Shown in pieces: positions 47,217 to 59,519 of a stretch of 64,000 nt of DNA; within the stretch, counting starts at the first letter, position 1; the number at the start of each line of letters is the position of its first letter. The stretch spans positions 97,114,210-97,178,209 of the forward strand of contig CM061063.1 of assembly GCA_030762895.1 (NCBI GenBank). The letters are read 5' to 3'. Source of the stretch: Sophora flavescens (Eukaryota > Streptophyta > Magnoliopsida > Fabales > Fabaceae). The notes under the pieces are model-generated. The model ran no database searches, was not told the DNA's origin, and worked only from the letters and a program-made list of their open reading frames with translations. The position numbers and the translations under genes are program-made.

Positions 47217-48752
47217 ATCAATAAGCAAATAATGCTAACTACAAAATAAATACTTAGACACCATAATTAAGACACGCAATAGCAATTACACATGGCTATC
47301 GGAAAAATCCCTCCGACTTTCCCCTTACCTCAAAAATATAGTATCTCTGAGAAATAGTTCGTCGGAAATCCAAGTAATGCCGATAACGCGCGTATCTGAT
47401 AACTTAGCTTATCCTTCATTAAACATAACACTCAATCAACAAACAAACAACTAAATCAAGCCTAAAATTGTACATGTTGGTTTCGGCCAAGGGCTGACTT
47501 TGGGGTTCAAAATCCTTAAATTTTCTAAACTTTTGGATTAGTGATTTATAATCACTTAAAACCCTAAATCAATGATCATGGCATAAAGATTGAAACAAAA
47601 TCTTCCAATCCTTCAACAAATGATTTTCGGCAATGACCATTAAAATGGTTTAGAGACTCTAATTTAAGTCAAACAACATAGATATAATACCTATATAGCT
47701 TATAAGATTCAATCATGTAAAGAAAATGAACAAAATCCTCCCCCCCACCCCCCGCCACCACAAAACCCTTGCTTCTGCCTCCTTAGGTTAAATAGGTTCG
47801 AAAATTTTGTTTAATGCAAGCTTCTAGATCTAGAATATAGAGGTAATAATAGGATTATATAAATTGGTTTCATGTCAAATGGATTTTCCTATGATTTTCT
47901 ATGAATTTTTGAATCTAGAAACCCTAAAATGCATCATCTTGAAAAAGACTTCAAAATGAAAAACTTATTGAAGAACATGATGCTAAACAAGGAATATGAG
48001 TAAGGTTTACCTATTGATGTCAAGAAATGAGCAAGAAATCTCCTACTTCCTTCACAAATCAAGCCTTGGTTTCTTAGTGTTTCAATGGTGAAAATGAGCA
48101 AAGTTTGGATGAAGAAGATAGCTTAGGCTTTTATAGAAGTGGGAATGGACTCTTGGATGGTTTGAACCATGGGGAAGCAAGGGGTTTTGTGTCCAAAACA
48201 CAAAAATTCAAGGGTAATTTAGTAATCTTGTACAATGGCAAACTTGTGAGTAAAACTAACATTAAGGGTATTTTAGTCTTTTCATCCTAAAACCATCATG
48301 ACAATGAGGAGTCATCCCATGACTCACCCCTTGTGACTCATCATGATTTGACATCCTATTTATCTGTTAGCGGGTCCCGCAAATCCCGATTTCAGCTCTG
48401 TCGTTCACCCAATTTCGTATAACGCCCGCATAATATATATTACTTCAGATTTTAAGTGAAAAATTTTAAAATATCCAAAGAAGTTGGAAACTTCATAAAA
48501 ACCTTAAGTGTTTCGTTCACGAGTGAAAATTAGGTCATTTGAGCAGTAAAATCTTACGGTCAGTGAAAATGCAGACTGGGTTCCGTCTGAATTTTCGACC
48601 CAAAATCGAATCGTAGCTCTCCCGCTAAAGTAGAGTATGAATATGACCTTGGTTTAACCAAAATCATTTTCTAGGTTTAAAAATAAAATTATAAATGTTT
48701 GTTTATTTTACTGATATAAAAATAGTAAACAGTGAAAAAACCGGGTGTTACA
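47217..48752 (-). mobile_element. LTR of gag-only Ty3 element (3' LTR, truncated)
   Basis: On the minus strand it starts TGTAACACCCGG at 48752. It runs leftward with sequence matching the young LTR start (GGTCGAAAATTCAGACG). It ends abruptly at 47217, and that end matches the other LTR of the same element at about 52640. The last 1.9 kb of the LTR are therefore missing here. Confidence 0.78.
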
Positions 48753-48765
48753 ATACTACCCCACT
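48753..48765 (-). promoter_or_regulatory. Polypurine tract of gag-only element
   Basis: Minus strand AGTGGGGTAGTAT directly before the LTR start, comparable to AGAGGGGTAGAG of the young copies. Confidence 0.7.
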
Positions 48766-49601
48766 AAAAAGAATTTCGTCCTCAAAATTCGTGACTCAAA
48801 ACTAGACAGGATCTCCTTAATCCCAAGGTCTTACTTTCACAAGAGGGTAAGTAATCATAGAAGAACTTTGTTAATCTAAAAAGAACACAGGAATGTCCGA
48901 TATGCTAAAAGATTCTTTAATAGGTTCGTGAGTGTAAAATTGCATAGCTAATACATTTTTACAACCATGACTCTAATAAAGTTCCTTCTTTCATGAGAAC
49001 TCCTAGTGGTTTAGGAACTCACCAAATGACTAGTTCCCACTCTGAAGAGAATTTATTCTTTGAATAAGGAATTTATAAAACAATGATTTAAAAATAACAA
49101 CAGTCCGATCAAAATTCAAATTGAATCACTCTTACCAAAAGTAAAAGTGACTAGACTAAGTCTCATCTAGAAACTTCTTTCATCACGAAGGTATCTATCT
49201 TGAACAATAATAGGACAGTTCCAAAAAATCTCCACAATAAACGACACAACTTTTGAAATTTGAAAATAAATCTACTATCAAAGAAATGATCTGATCTCAA
49301 AAACCTATTCTGATCAACTCAATCAAGAGAAAAGGGACTGGAATAAAATTCTTTTCAAGAAACCTTTATTTTCATAAAGTCGTAGATATTATATATTACG
49401 GATGCCAACTGAAAGGACTTACAACATAAAAGACTTTAGAGAGTCAAATACTCAAGAGTACCTACATATGATTCTACTTAGATCATATTACAAACTTAAC
49501 ATGTATTAGTCATTAAAGCACGCATCTGACTTATATTATTCCTATGCATACTACTTCTTGGGTTCATGATCCAGTTGCTTTAGGTTGTGAAGTTTTCAAC
49601 A

Positions 49602-50427
49602 CTACTCCTGATGTAGACTTTTCCTTTTGTTAGTGGTTCTGGTGTTGTTGACAACTGATCTACGCTTTGGTGCATTACAATCCTTCGATAAGTGACCTAC
49701 TCGATTACAATTGTAACATTTAACTCCTTCCATTGGACAAGTTTTAGCCATATGTTTTGGGTTTCCACACTTGTAACATCTTCTGACTTGGCCTTGACTT
49801 TGATTATTTTGGCCTCCACTTCCTGGTGCAATGACATGATAAGGTTGCTGATTTTGATCATTTCCTGAGTGTCGGAAATACTTAACTAGGAATTCAAACT
49901 TTGCGGTATATTCATCCACAGATAGTTCGTTCTGTTGTAATCGTAAGAAGTCATGCCCCTTTGTCAACTCTAGCGCTCTGAGGAAAATAATTATCCAATA
50001 AAATCGTGCAGAAAACACTCCAAGTATATTCCTGGTTAATCCATTTCAGTATGTGTCTGATATCCGCCCACCAGCATCCTGCATTCCTGTAAAGCAGAGA
50101 AAGAGCATACGGAACCTTCGATTCTTCAGGACTGTCGATAGTCTCGAAAACACTTTCCAGTTCTTGTATCCACAAGTCAGCCTTCTTTGAGTTTTCATTT
50201 CCATAAAATCCTTGAGGATTTTGATTTCTGAAGTTTGCTAGATTTTTCGACTCCGCTGTCAGCTCAGCCCGAACCTGGTTCAGCTCATTCTGGGTAACCA
50301 CGATAGCAGCAACACTAGTCATAGCCTACACGGCCTGGTTCATCTGTTCAATCACATCCTTGTTGTTGATATAATCACGAGCACCATTACGATCACATCC
50401 AAGTCCTTGTTCAATTCCTGGTTCCAT
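49602..50427 (-). pseudogene. gag: Gag of deleted Ty3 element
   Basis: Start at ATG 50427 (MEPGIEQGLGCDRNG), then a TAG just before AMTSVAAIVV. The capsid part (LANFRNQNPQGFYGNENSKK, WIQELESVFETIDSPEESKV) ends in a frameshift near 49985. The frame resumes with FLRLQQNELSVDEYTAKFE and jumps, after an internal deletion, to two intact CCHC knuckles: CYKCGNPKHMAKTC and CYNCNRVGHLSKDC. It is the same gag type as the young copies, clearly diverged. Confidence 0.83.
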
Positions 50428-50699
50428 AACTGACCTAGAAAACAAATTTAGTCAGTCTGCAACCAGAAATTGAAATGTATACTTTTGTGTCTCAAACACA
50501 TTACTTCTAAGAAGTAATTCGGTGAATGTACCATCTATTGTTCCTAGATTCACACAAGGTCTCAACTAAACAATACACAGCTACATGTGTGTCAACACAT
50601 TGTTTTAAACAAAGAAACAATTCAAGCAAGGTCCTACCAGAGATCACACAACAAAAACATAACAGACCTATTCCCCAAGGTTCCCGAAAGACTCGACCA

Positions 50700-50711
50700 G
50701 CTCTGATACTA
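50700..50711 (-). promoter_or_regulatory. Primer-binding site of gag-only element
   Basis: Minus strand TAGTATCAGAGC, one base away from the tRNA-Met-complementary TGGTATCAGAGC, 3 bp inside the LTR edge at 50715. Confidence 0.75.
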
Positions 50712-50714
50712 CTT

Positions 50715-53700
50715 TGTAACACCCCCCTTGGGCATTACTATACTATCACGTTCCAAAATAAATTAAAAGAATTTTACTGGTTGCTTTCGGAAAAATTTGA
50801 TTTATTTGGAATCAAAAAAATCTGGGTGTAAAACAATTTCCTTTGAATAGTGTAGTACGTAACATACTCATCACAATAGTAAAAAAAATAAAACATATTA
50901 TTCAAAACAAAATTTTAAACCATGTAAAGGTTTTCAAAATACCTATACAAACTTTCTCAAAACATACCACCCAAAAGAAATCCTAAGCTGGTCACTCTAA
51001 AAGACACTCACTGATAAGGCCTCGTGATCATCCCTATGATCGCACATCATTTCCCGCAATCCAGACTTAAGCCCCTAAGTGACTTAAGGCACTCTTCTGC
51101 AACTTCTGCATTCGTGTACTAAGGTACAATAGCAAAGACCGAAGAACCTGTATATGCAAGGGTGAGTTCCAATATATGGATTTTAAAATGATAACCATAT
51201 GCACGACTCTCAAATACCAATTAACATGAATATTCAAAGATAAACAATATATATTTATCAACGGGTTTCATACCCGACAGTCGTAACCGTTTTAAAGAAA
51301 AAAAACCATGTCACTTCAATATTTAACAACTAACTTTGAGACCTAATCTCCGGAGCTCCAATCAACAAGTAAATGAGCTGATCAGGCTCTAGTTGCCAAT
51401 TAAGGCAGAATCAATGCTCGATATGGCAAAGTTCTATTGACCATTCCACAGTCCAACTCAAGGCAAAGTGGTGACTACATATAGCACATGGTCTACTTGG
51501 TCGTATATCCATCAAGGCACAGTGACGCAAACTGCATGAATACTTACCATCAAGCATTCAAGTCCTATGCAAAGGCACGTCTGCCCTGTAATGCATGTAA
51601 AACATTTTGTTCTCATTGTTTTCTTTGTGATCAATCTTTAGGTGTCGGAGCTAAAAGTCTCACGCCTAAATTACCAATTTAAACTTTCAAGTTTAATACC
51701 TCTTTCCAAAATAATTGACTCCAAGTCAAAAGGTGTGCAAATCACGAAATCTAGACCGATGCACCAGTCTTGGACACGTAGATTTTAGTGTACAAAACCA
51801 AATATACGGTTTAGAGGACATTATAGTCCATAATTTCCACTTCGGACCCCAAGCCCATATCTTAGAACTCTAGACCCGACGTCTCGGTTGCTAGGTTCAT
51901 TTAAACTATTTTTGTTTTGTGAAAAACAAAACAAAATCAAAGTTTCCTCAACCTATCCAAGTTGATGGAAATAACTCTAGGTTTACCGAAAATCCTTTTA
52001 TGTTGGAAATTTGTTTTGTAAACTTAACGAAATTCCTTAAAACTTTTTTTTGTTCAAAAATCGAAAATTTGAACTGTAAAACCTTATTAGAGACAAATTC
52101 TTAATAATACCCTCTTTAAAAACACTTTCGTAAATATTGACGGAATTGTCCGTCGTTTGCTGTTTCAAGACGCATTTAGGTAAAAATAGGACTCTTTGTC
52201 GTAAATTAATTTTTCCAACACTGTAATAAAATTATTTTCAAAACTTTTTCGCTTAAAATATTATTTTCTAATATTTATAAATTACTCAGGTGAAAATTAG
52301 CAGTGCTAAAATATTTTCACGGCTACGTCCTCACTATGGCTCATAAAACGCTGTTTCGCTGTTAAATGATTAAAATAATATTATTTTTCACTTTTTCTCA
52401 TTTTTCGTTAAATAAATAACTAAGTAATATTATACTACTATTTCCATTGAATTAAACTCATTAATTCATAAAAAAGCTTTTAACTTTTATTTAATTGAGC
52501 TCTGACCACTGTCAGGCTTTCAAACTCACAATCCACATCAACAATTATTTCATATCAATAATATGACACTTAGAAATTTAAAACATATCACCAAATACAA
52601 CAAATAATTAAATACAGTTAAATCAAATAGTTAACAGCAGATAATCAATAAGCAAATAATGCTAACTATAAAATAAATAGTTACACACCATAATTAAGAC
52701 ACATAATAGCAATTACACATGGCTATCGGAAAAATCCCTCAGGCTTTCCCCTTACCTCAAAAACACAGTATCTCTGAGAAACAGTTCGTCGGAAATCCAA
52801 GTAACGCCGATAACGCGCGTATCTGATAACTTAGCTTATCCTTCATTAAACATAACACTCAATCAACAAACAAACAACTAAATCAATCCTAAAATCCTAC
52901 ATGTTGGTTTCGGTCAAGGGCTGACTTTGGGGTTCAAAATCCTTAAAATTTCTAAACTTTTGGATTAGTGATTTATAATCACTTAAAACCCTAAATCAAT
53001 GATCATGGCATAAAGATTGAAATTAAATCTTCCAATCATTCAACAAATGATTTTCGGCCATGACCATTAAATTGATTTGATTAGAGAATCATGAAACTAA
53101 ACTTAGAAATCATAATTAAAAGTCCTAATTGCACTAAAATACAACCAATTTCATGATTTGGGTAAAATGAAAAGTTAGGGTTTTCAAAATAAAATTGCGG
53201 ATTTTTAACTAGAAGAGGTTATGGTGAAGTACTCACCCAAGATGTCAAGAAAGAGGACATGGTGGCTGTTGCAATGGCCGGCACGGTGGCTGGCGATGGA
53301 GGGGCGGCGGAGCACCGCAAAACAGATCTGAAACAACCATGACCCAAGAAAATGAAGACAAGCTTTTGAGGAAGAAGAAGGTGTTTAAGCTGACAAGGGA
53401 AGGGGTAAACCACCATGGAAGGTGGCGGCCGAGCTTACCTCGAGGGAGGACGGCGCGTTTCGCGCTGGAGAACGTGAGCAGGCTGCACGTTTTATGGTTC
53501 CTCACATCGACTACGGCACAATTCCGAGCGGCTTCAGGCAGTGACAGTCAACACAGTGTCGCGACTGTGCAGGGTGGCGGTGTACGGTTTGGAAAAGCAA
53601 GTGGGAGGGAGAAGAAATGCAGTATGAGAGGGAGAAAGAAGAAGAAGAGAGGAAAGGAAAGAAAGAAGAAAGGAAAGGGGAGGGTATCAGGTCTGATGAG

Positions 53701-54205
53701 GGAAAGGAGAAAGTATTTATGTTTTTAACTCGACATTTAGTGATAGGTACAAAAATGGGTGATAAAATATTGAGTCTAAAAATATACATGTTTTTGGTTT
53801 TTGAATCTAAAAATAAAGGTTGATAAATATATACTTTCAAAATTTGAAATAAAGTAGAGATTGATAGTTGAATTGATCAACTAAGAAAATCCACGATCCA
53901 ACATTTAATCTACGATTAATGTCGAACCAGTTTATTTTCAAATCTAAAATTAAATAGAATGAAAATATGCAAATGCTTTTCTCTTAATCATATTATTTTA
54001 AAAAAATTATGTACTGGTAATAATAGTGACAATAACGTAAATTATTGTCTAGTAAGCGTGCATTCACTGAAATAAGTCAGTGCTAATGCACCCAATAAAA
54101 TAATTTGACGAGAGTAATTTTATTCAAACTAAACCACATAACAAAATAAACATAAACATCCAAATAAATAACTAATCATGTGTGTAAAAGCTACGGTGTT
54201 ACATC
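50715..54205 (-). mobile_element. LTR of gag-only Ty3 element (5' LTR)
   Basis: Left edge TGTAACACC at 50715 (minus-strand end GGTGTTACA). The right edge is probably at 54205, where the minus strand reads TGTAACACC. Blocks shared with the young LTR include the CT tract (53630-53690), ATAAATAC at about 53715 in TATA position and TTACCTC near 52750. Its first 200 bp do not resemble the start of its partner LTR, so the right edge is less certain. Confidence 0.7.
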
Positions 54206-54624
54206 ACCATCCTCCTAGCATGTATAGCTTTCCTCTTGGATACCATAAGAGGCACTGCGGCTTTTTAGGATTCAAATTTTTGTTTCCTCTTAGAGGAAAC
54301 CTTCTTACTCATCTAACAAACTTCTCCTTCCTTATAGTAAGACTAGTCAGGAATGCACAGTACTTTTCAATCTTTTCATCAAGAAATTCTACAGCCAATT
54401 ACTGAATTATATGTTCATGCACCAAAACATATCTCTCATGCTCCACAGCTAATGGAACAGATGAAATTTAAGAGACATGGTTCTTACTAAACTACAAATG
54501 AAATTTGTGTCATTCAGCAGTGGTCCTCTTTCAACAAACCATAAATGCTAATAGCAAGCCTAGACATTTAACCAAGTAAAAAAGTCATACAACCATTCAT
54601 GTATAACAAGTAAAAAATATTTGC
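54206..54624. other. Unassigned sequence right of the old LTR
   Basis: About 420 bp with no recognised element. The minus strand just before 54205 is purine-rich (TAGGAGGATGGTGA). A short minus frame ends nearby (LLWYPRGKLYMLGGW then stop), which I cannot identify. Confidence 0.35.
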
Positions 54625-55291
54625 AGGATGCTTCTATGGTGCCTTTGATAATTTGACTGCATCAATGCAGTTTTGATACAAAGCAATAGATAGAGAGTAA
54701 CATTTAATAGTTGTATACTTTATTATTTATTATATCATTTTTTAATTTACAATTATGTCCTTTGACTCTTTTTTTTGCCAAAGTCCTATCATGCGCGCCA
54801 ACCAAGGCATTGATAGAATCAAATTGGAAGCCAAAATGCTGAAGCTGGGAGTCGAACACTGGACATTTGAAAAGCAAACAAAGTAATGCGACCACTAGGC
54901 TATACCATCAGCTTGCTATTAGTTACGAATTTAAACATATACATATATTCATCACAAAACCTGTGAATTTCATATAGATTTAATTATTGAGTTGGTCCCT
55001 AAATTATTTGAGAGAAAAAATTTAATTCTTGAAATGATAATAGTAAAATAATAAAATATGAAATTGTGCTAGAAAATTAATATTTTATAACAAAATATTA
55101 AGCTATTAAACTGAGTAAAATATTTAATATTTCAAATAATATTAAAATAATAAAAATGGAATAATAACATTAAAATATTTGAAATAACATTATAATATTT
55201 AATATTTAATACCAAAAATATTATTTAAAAATATTAAAACAATCTAAGAAAAACCTCAATTAAAATATAAAATAACATAATAAATAGTAAA
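54625..55291. repeat. Duplicated segment, right copy; left arm of inverted repeat
   Basis: 54714-55291 is the close copy of 46109-46710. In addition, 54625-54912 matches 63150-63482 in inverted orientation, and 54990-55130 matches about 61779-61905 inverted, both clearly diverged. The segment ends at the LINE insertion. Confidence 0.75.
54838..54912 (-). other. tRNA-like sequence, right copy
   Basis: Counterpart of 46233-46306 with the same A-box and B-box-like motifs and the GCTGA/TCAGC closing pairs. Confidence 0.48.
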
Positions 55292-56516
55292 CGACCCGCA
55301 GGAGGATGTATGGCCACTTTGCAAAAATCTTGGTTGATCTTGATCTCTCATCAAGCCTGCCTTCTGAAATTATGGTTGAAAGGGACGGTTTCTCTTCTAT
55401 GTGACTGTGGAATATGAGAAGATCTCAAACTTTTGCCTCTTCTGTCAAACCATTGGCCACTTCGTTGATAACTGTACCAAGAAAGCTGCTCAGGCCTGCA
55501 AGAACCAACCTGCCACGAAAAAAGGAAATCCTCCCGTGGTTCAGTGCTATGTTCCAAAGAAGAATGACATGGTTAATGATGCTCCTGAAATGGCCAATGG
55601 CATCTTGGGTAATGTTGTTTCTGCTGTCCCAAACATGGTTAATGGCATTTCTGCCACGAATGCCTTAAATTCTGTTCCAAGCCAGAATGACATCCATCTG
55701 TAGATGGTGCAACCTAGTTCTGCTCCTGCTGCTATTTTAATTAATAAGGATGTTGAGACTGAGGAGGTGCTAGAGACAAATAACAGAAGGGAGGTTTTCC
55801 TTCCTAATGATGTTCCTTACGTGTTGGAATCCATTTCAGACTCTCCCTTGGGGATTGGCCTGCACAATAACATTGTTGTTAAAAACAAAGTTCAGAATGT
55901 GGACTCTAGCAATAACAAAGGGAAGACGCCTATGACAGATCAAAGTCCTAGTGTTTTGCCTCTGGGACAATCTAGCAAGACGCAAAATGCCTTGACTGGT
56001 TGTCATGGTGCTGCTGCTGTTTCTGCAACCGAAAACGGTTCAAGTAATCCTCAAAGTCCTATGGCAAATTCAGAGCCTATTTTGTGCACACAATTTTACA
56101 CTTTTGCTGTTGAGGCCAAGTCTGCGCCTGATATTTTTTGTGGAGGGGGTTCAGGTCTTAATAGAAACAATCCAGTTTTTTGTGCTGAGGAGTCACCATC
56201 CGCTGATGTTGCTATTCCTGCAAGTCCAAACTCTGCAAACACAGTTGCAATTATGTCTTCTTTGCCTCCTAGAGTGTCTAGATATTTGGCAATAATGGGC
56301 AAATTCTGGGCTGATCAGGTAGAAGAGGAGGAGGAGATTGAATCTCCATTGGTCATGAATGTGGTTGGCTGTCCGGATGCTGAATTTACAACAGTTCTGT
56401 CTAAATCCAAGAAGAAAAAATTGCGGCAAAAACTTAGGCAGCAAAAGAGGCAGCCGATCAAAGTGGATGGTTATAACACCCGGCTCAAGGGTGCTCTCTC
56501 TAAAGGTGCCCAATGA
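55292..56516 (+). pseudogene. LINE ORF1 (nucleic-acid-binding protein)
   Basis: ORF1 proteins of plant L1 elements coat element RNA. Decayed N-terminal sequence (HFAKILVDLDLSSSLP) is followed by a one-base loss near 55397. Then comes VEYEKISNFCLFCQTIGHF with the knuckle CLFCQTIGHFVDNC. A long low-complexity Ser/Asn/Pro region follows, with a TAG at 55701-55703. The end is basic (KSKKKKLRQKLRQQKRQPIK). The final TGA (56514-56516) overlaps the ORF2 start as ATGA. The DUF4283-like domain expected upstream is lost to truncation. Confidence 0.82.
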
Positions 56517-57661
56517 AGCTCCTGTTTTGGAATGCCAGGGGCCTAGCCAATGAAAACACTAGGCTGTTTCTGAAGAAGCTTTGTAACTCTAACAAGCCTG
56601 ACTTCATTTTCTTAGCCGAGCCTTGGATTCCAATTGCTCAGTTCCCAAACTCCTTCTGGAATCAAACGGGTCTGCAACCTTTTATGTTTAACTCGAGAGG
56701 TCATCTTCTTCCAAATTTATGGTGTGCTTGTGATAGGTCTTTTTCCCCTACTGTTATTGCAACTTCTTCTCAGTTCTGTGCTTTTTCGATTCTGTTTAAC
56801 AATAAGCCTGTTTTTATTGCTGCTATCTATGCAGCTACATCTTATATTCTGAGAAAACAACTTTGGTCTGATCTAGCAGATCTGCAAAGTCTAAATCCGG
56901 GTCCCTGGTTGTTCATTGGTGACTTTAATGCTACCTTAGGGGCTCATGAGCAAAAAGGGGGTGGGAGTCCATCCAGAATTTCTTGTGAAGATTTTAGCCA
57001 TTGGTTTGATAGCAATAACTTGCTGCATCTCCAAACCAAAGGCGCTGAAATGACTTGGACTAACAACAGAATTGGTAGGCAGCACTCAGAAAGAAGGCTT
57101 CACAGGTCTGTTTGTAATGATTCTTGGATAAATTTTTGGGACAATTCCTCTTGTGGCACTTTGACTAGGATGTTCTCTGATCATTTCCCCCTGCTCATGG
57201 TCCTTGATAAAGAAGTATGCAAGTTCCCTGCTCCTTTCCGTTTCCAACAGATGTGGATTGATCACCCGGGTTGTTTAAAAATTGTGAAAGATGTTTGGTC
57301 AAATCAGTTTTCTGGCTGTCCTATGTCTATCCTTTCTCAGAAGTTAAAAGCTCTTAAGGTAGCTCTTAAGGAGTGGAATAGGAACATTTTTGGGAATGTC
57401 CATGAAAATGTTAGATTATCTCTTGCTATGGTTGATCAAATTCAGCAAGAAATCACTTCTGCAGGTTATTCGGATGACCTTCATGAAGCAGAGGTCAAGG
57501 CCCAATTAGATCTTCAACATGCCCTTAATTATGAGGAAGCGTTCTGGAAACAAAAAACTAAAGTGGATTGGTTCATTCATGGGGATAGAAACACGACTTA
57601 TTTCCATAGGATTGCCAAAATAAGAAGCGCTTCAAATTATGACTATGCTGAAGCAGGATGA
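56513..57661 (+). pseudogene. LINE ORF2, endonuclease part
   Basis: Start MKLLFWNARGL, 382 codons open. AP-endonuclease motifs are present: Asn in WNARG, Glu in AEPW, GDFNATLG, and SDHFP at the end of the domain. In the RLDR-type motif the usual Asp is His (RRLHRSVCN), which should impair DNA nicking. The frame leaves the family sequence near 57635 and stops at 57661. Confidence 0.87.
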
Positions 57662-59519
57662 TCAGGTTCTGGTTGACAGACAATAGATTGAAAACCATGT
57701 TATTGACTTCTACACTTCCTTGTATGCCTCTGAAAATTTCTACACAACTAATGATTGGATCTCTAAAGTTATTCCTTCGGTAGTCTCTCCGGATGATAAT
57801 AATATGCTCACTGCTTTACCCTCATTGGATGAAGTGAAATCTGCCATTTTTTCAATGAATGCTTCAGGTGCTCCTGGTCCTGATGGATTTGGTAGTGTTT
57901 TCTATAAGACCTTTTGGGATGTTATTGCAGTTTATGTGTACAAATCAGTGCTGTAGTTCTTTAACCAGAGTTGGATTTTACCAGGAATGAACTCTAACAT
58001 TGTTTCTCTTATTCCTAAATTTCCTAGGGCTGATAGGCTTGAAAACTACAGGCCAATTGCTCTGGCTAATTTTCAGTTTAAGATCATCACAAAGGTCCTG
58101 GCAGATAGACTCTCCAACATTGCCCCAAAGGTCATATCAGATCAGCAAAGAGGTTTTATTAAAGGTAGGCATATATTTGATTGCATTTGCATTGCCTGTG
58201 AAGCTTCTAATATGCTGGATTCCAGAGCCTTTGGTGGGAACTTAGCCTTGAAGTTTGATATTAAAAAGGCCTTTGACACCTTAGATTGGGATTTTCTGCT
58301 TACTGTTCTTGCTGCCTTTGGTTTTGACAGTAAGTTCTGTGATTGGGTAAAGGTTATCTTGGAATGTGCTAAGTTGTCTTTTGCTGTGAATGGGAAGCCT
58401 GTGGGTTACTTTTCTTGTAAAAGAGGGGTGAGGCAAGGTGACCCGCTTTGTCCTCTCTTATTCTGTTTCGCTGAGGATGTTCTGAGTAGAGGCATTTCCT
58501 ATCTTGTCAATCATAATTTTTTAGCTCGTATGGCTGGTCCTAGGGGTTTCCAAACTCCTAGCCATTTATTGTATGCAGATGACATCCTTGTTTTCTGCAA
58601 GGGAACTAAAAGGAATCATAGAACGCTTATGGGCTTCTTTAAGGAGTATGGGGACATATCTGGTCGATTGCTAGGGTTGGACAAATGTAAATTCTACAGT
58701 AGTACTTTGTCCCCTAGTAGATCAGCTGCAATCTCTGAAATTCTTGGTTTTGGACCTGGGTATTTCCTTTTCACCTACCTTGGGATCCCGATCTTTAAGG
58801 ATAAGCCAATAATGGCACACTTGAAGCCTATTGCAGATAGGATAAGAGCAAAGTTATCTGCTTGGAAGGGTTCTCTTCTATCTATTATGGGTAAGGTCCA
58901 ACTAGTCAACTCTGTCATCACAGGTATGTTATCCTATAGCTTCCATGTCTATCAATGGCCTACAGCCCTACTCAAAATAGTTGATGGCTGGATTCGAAAC
59001 TTTGTGGGGTCGGGTGATGTTGACACCAGGAAAATTGTTAATGTGGCTTGGAATATTTTCTGCTCTCCTACTTGTGATGGGGGTCTTGGCCTTAAATCAG
59101 TTGCTTCTATTAACAAGGCTGCGATTTTGAAACTCAGTTGGGATATTTTGTACAAGGACTGTCAGTGGTCATCCTTTTTAAGGTCCAGATTTATTAGGAA
59201 CAATGTCCCAGTGACCTACCATATCAGATCTTCCATTATCCCTGCTGTAAAATATCACTTATCTGCTATCAAAGATAATACTTCCTGGATTCTGGGAGAT
59301 GGCAAAATCATCAATTTCTGGAACGATAAGTGGTTGGACAAAACTTTGGCTGATATTCTTCACATTCCTGACTCAGTTGCTAAATCTCTGCAGGCTACTG
59401 TCAGTGATTTCATCATCTGTGGTCGCTGGAGCTTCCCTCAAGCTCTTTTGGATATTGTCCCGAACCTCCCACACATTCTCAGAAACATTCAGTTACCCCT
59501 TTATGTGGACTGCGACTAA
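57662..59519 (+). pseudogene. LINE ORF2, reverse transcriptase part
   Basis: Family sequence resumes after the frameshift, with TAG at 57684-57686 and 57954-57956. A long frame (57987-59519, 510 codons) holds LIPKFPRADRLENYRPIAL, FDIKKAFDTLDW, GVRQGDPLCPLLF and the catalytic YADDILVF. The thumb-like part follows (YLGIPIF, WKGSLLSIMGKVQLVNSV). TAA at 59517-59519 ends it. The active-site Asp pair is intact, so the catalytic block survived although the gene is dead. Confidence 0.9.

Larger units (their letters stand above)
47217..54205 (-). mobile_element. Gag-only Ty3/gypsy element (deleted pol)
   Basis: 5' LTR at 50715-54205, primer-binding site, an internal region of about 1.96 kb containing only gag, polypurine tract and a truncated 3' LTR. 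Protease to integrase are missing. From the end of gag (49602) to the tract there are about 840 bp of decayed sequence without recognisable pol motifs. The two LTRs are close to identical around 47217-47640 and 52640-53080, which pairs them. Confidence 0.75.

Noticed and set aside
53339..53728. 129-codon plus frame (53339-53728) as a host gene
   Set aside because: Lies in the old LTR promoter/leader region, ends in Lys/Arg/Glu low complexity from the purine-rich tract, no domain.
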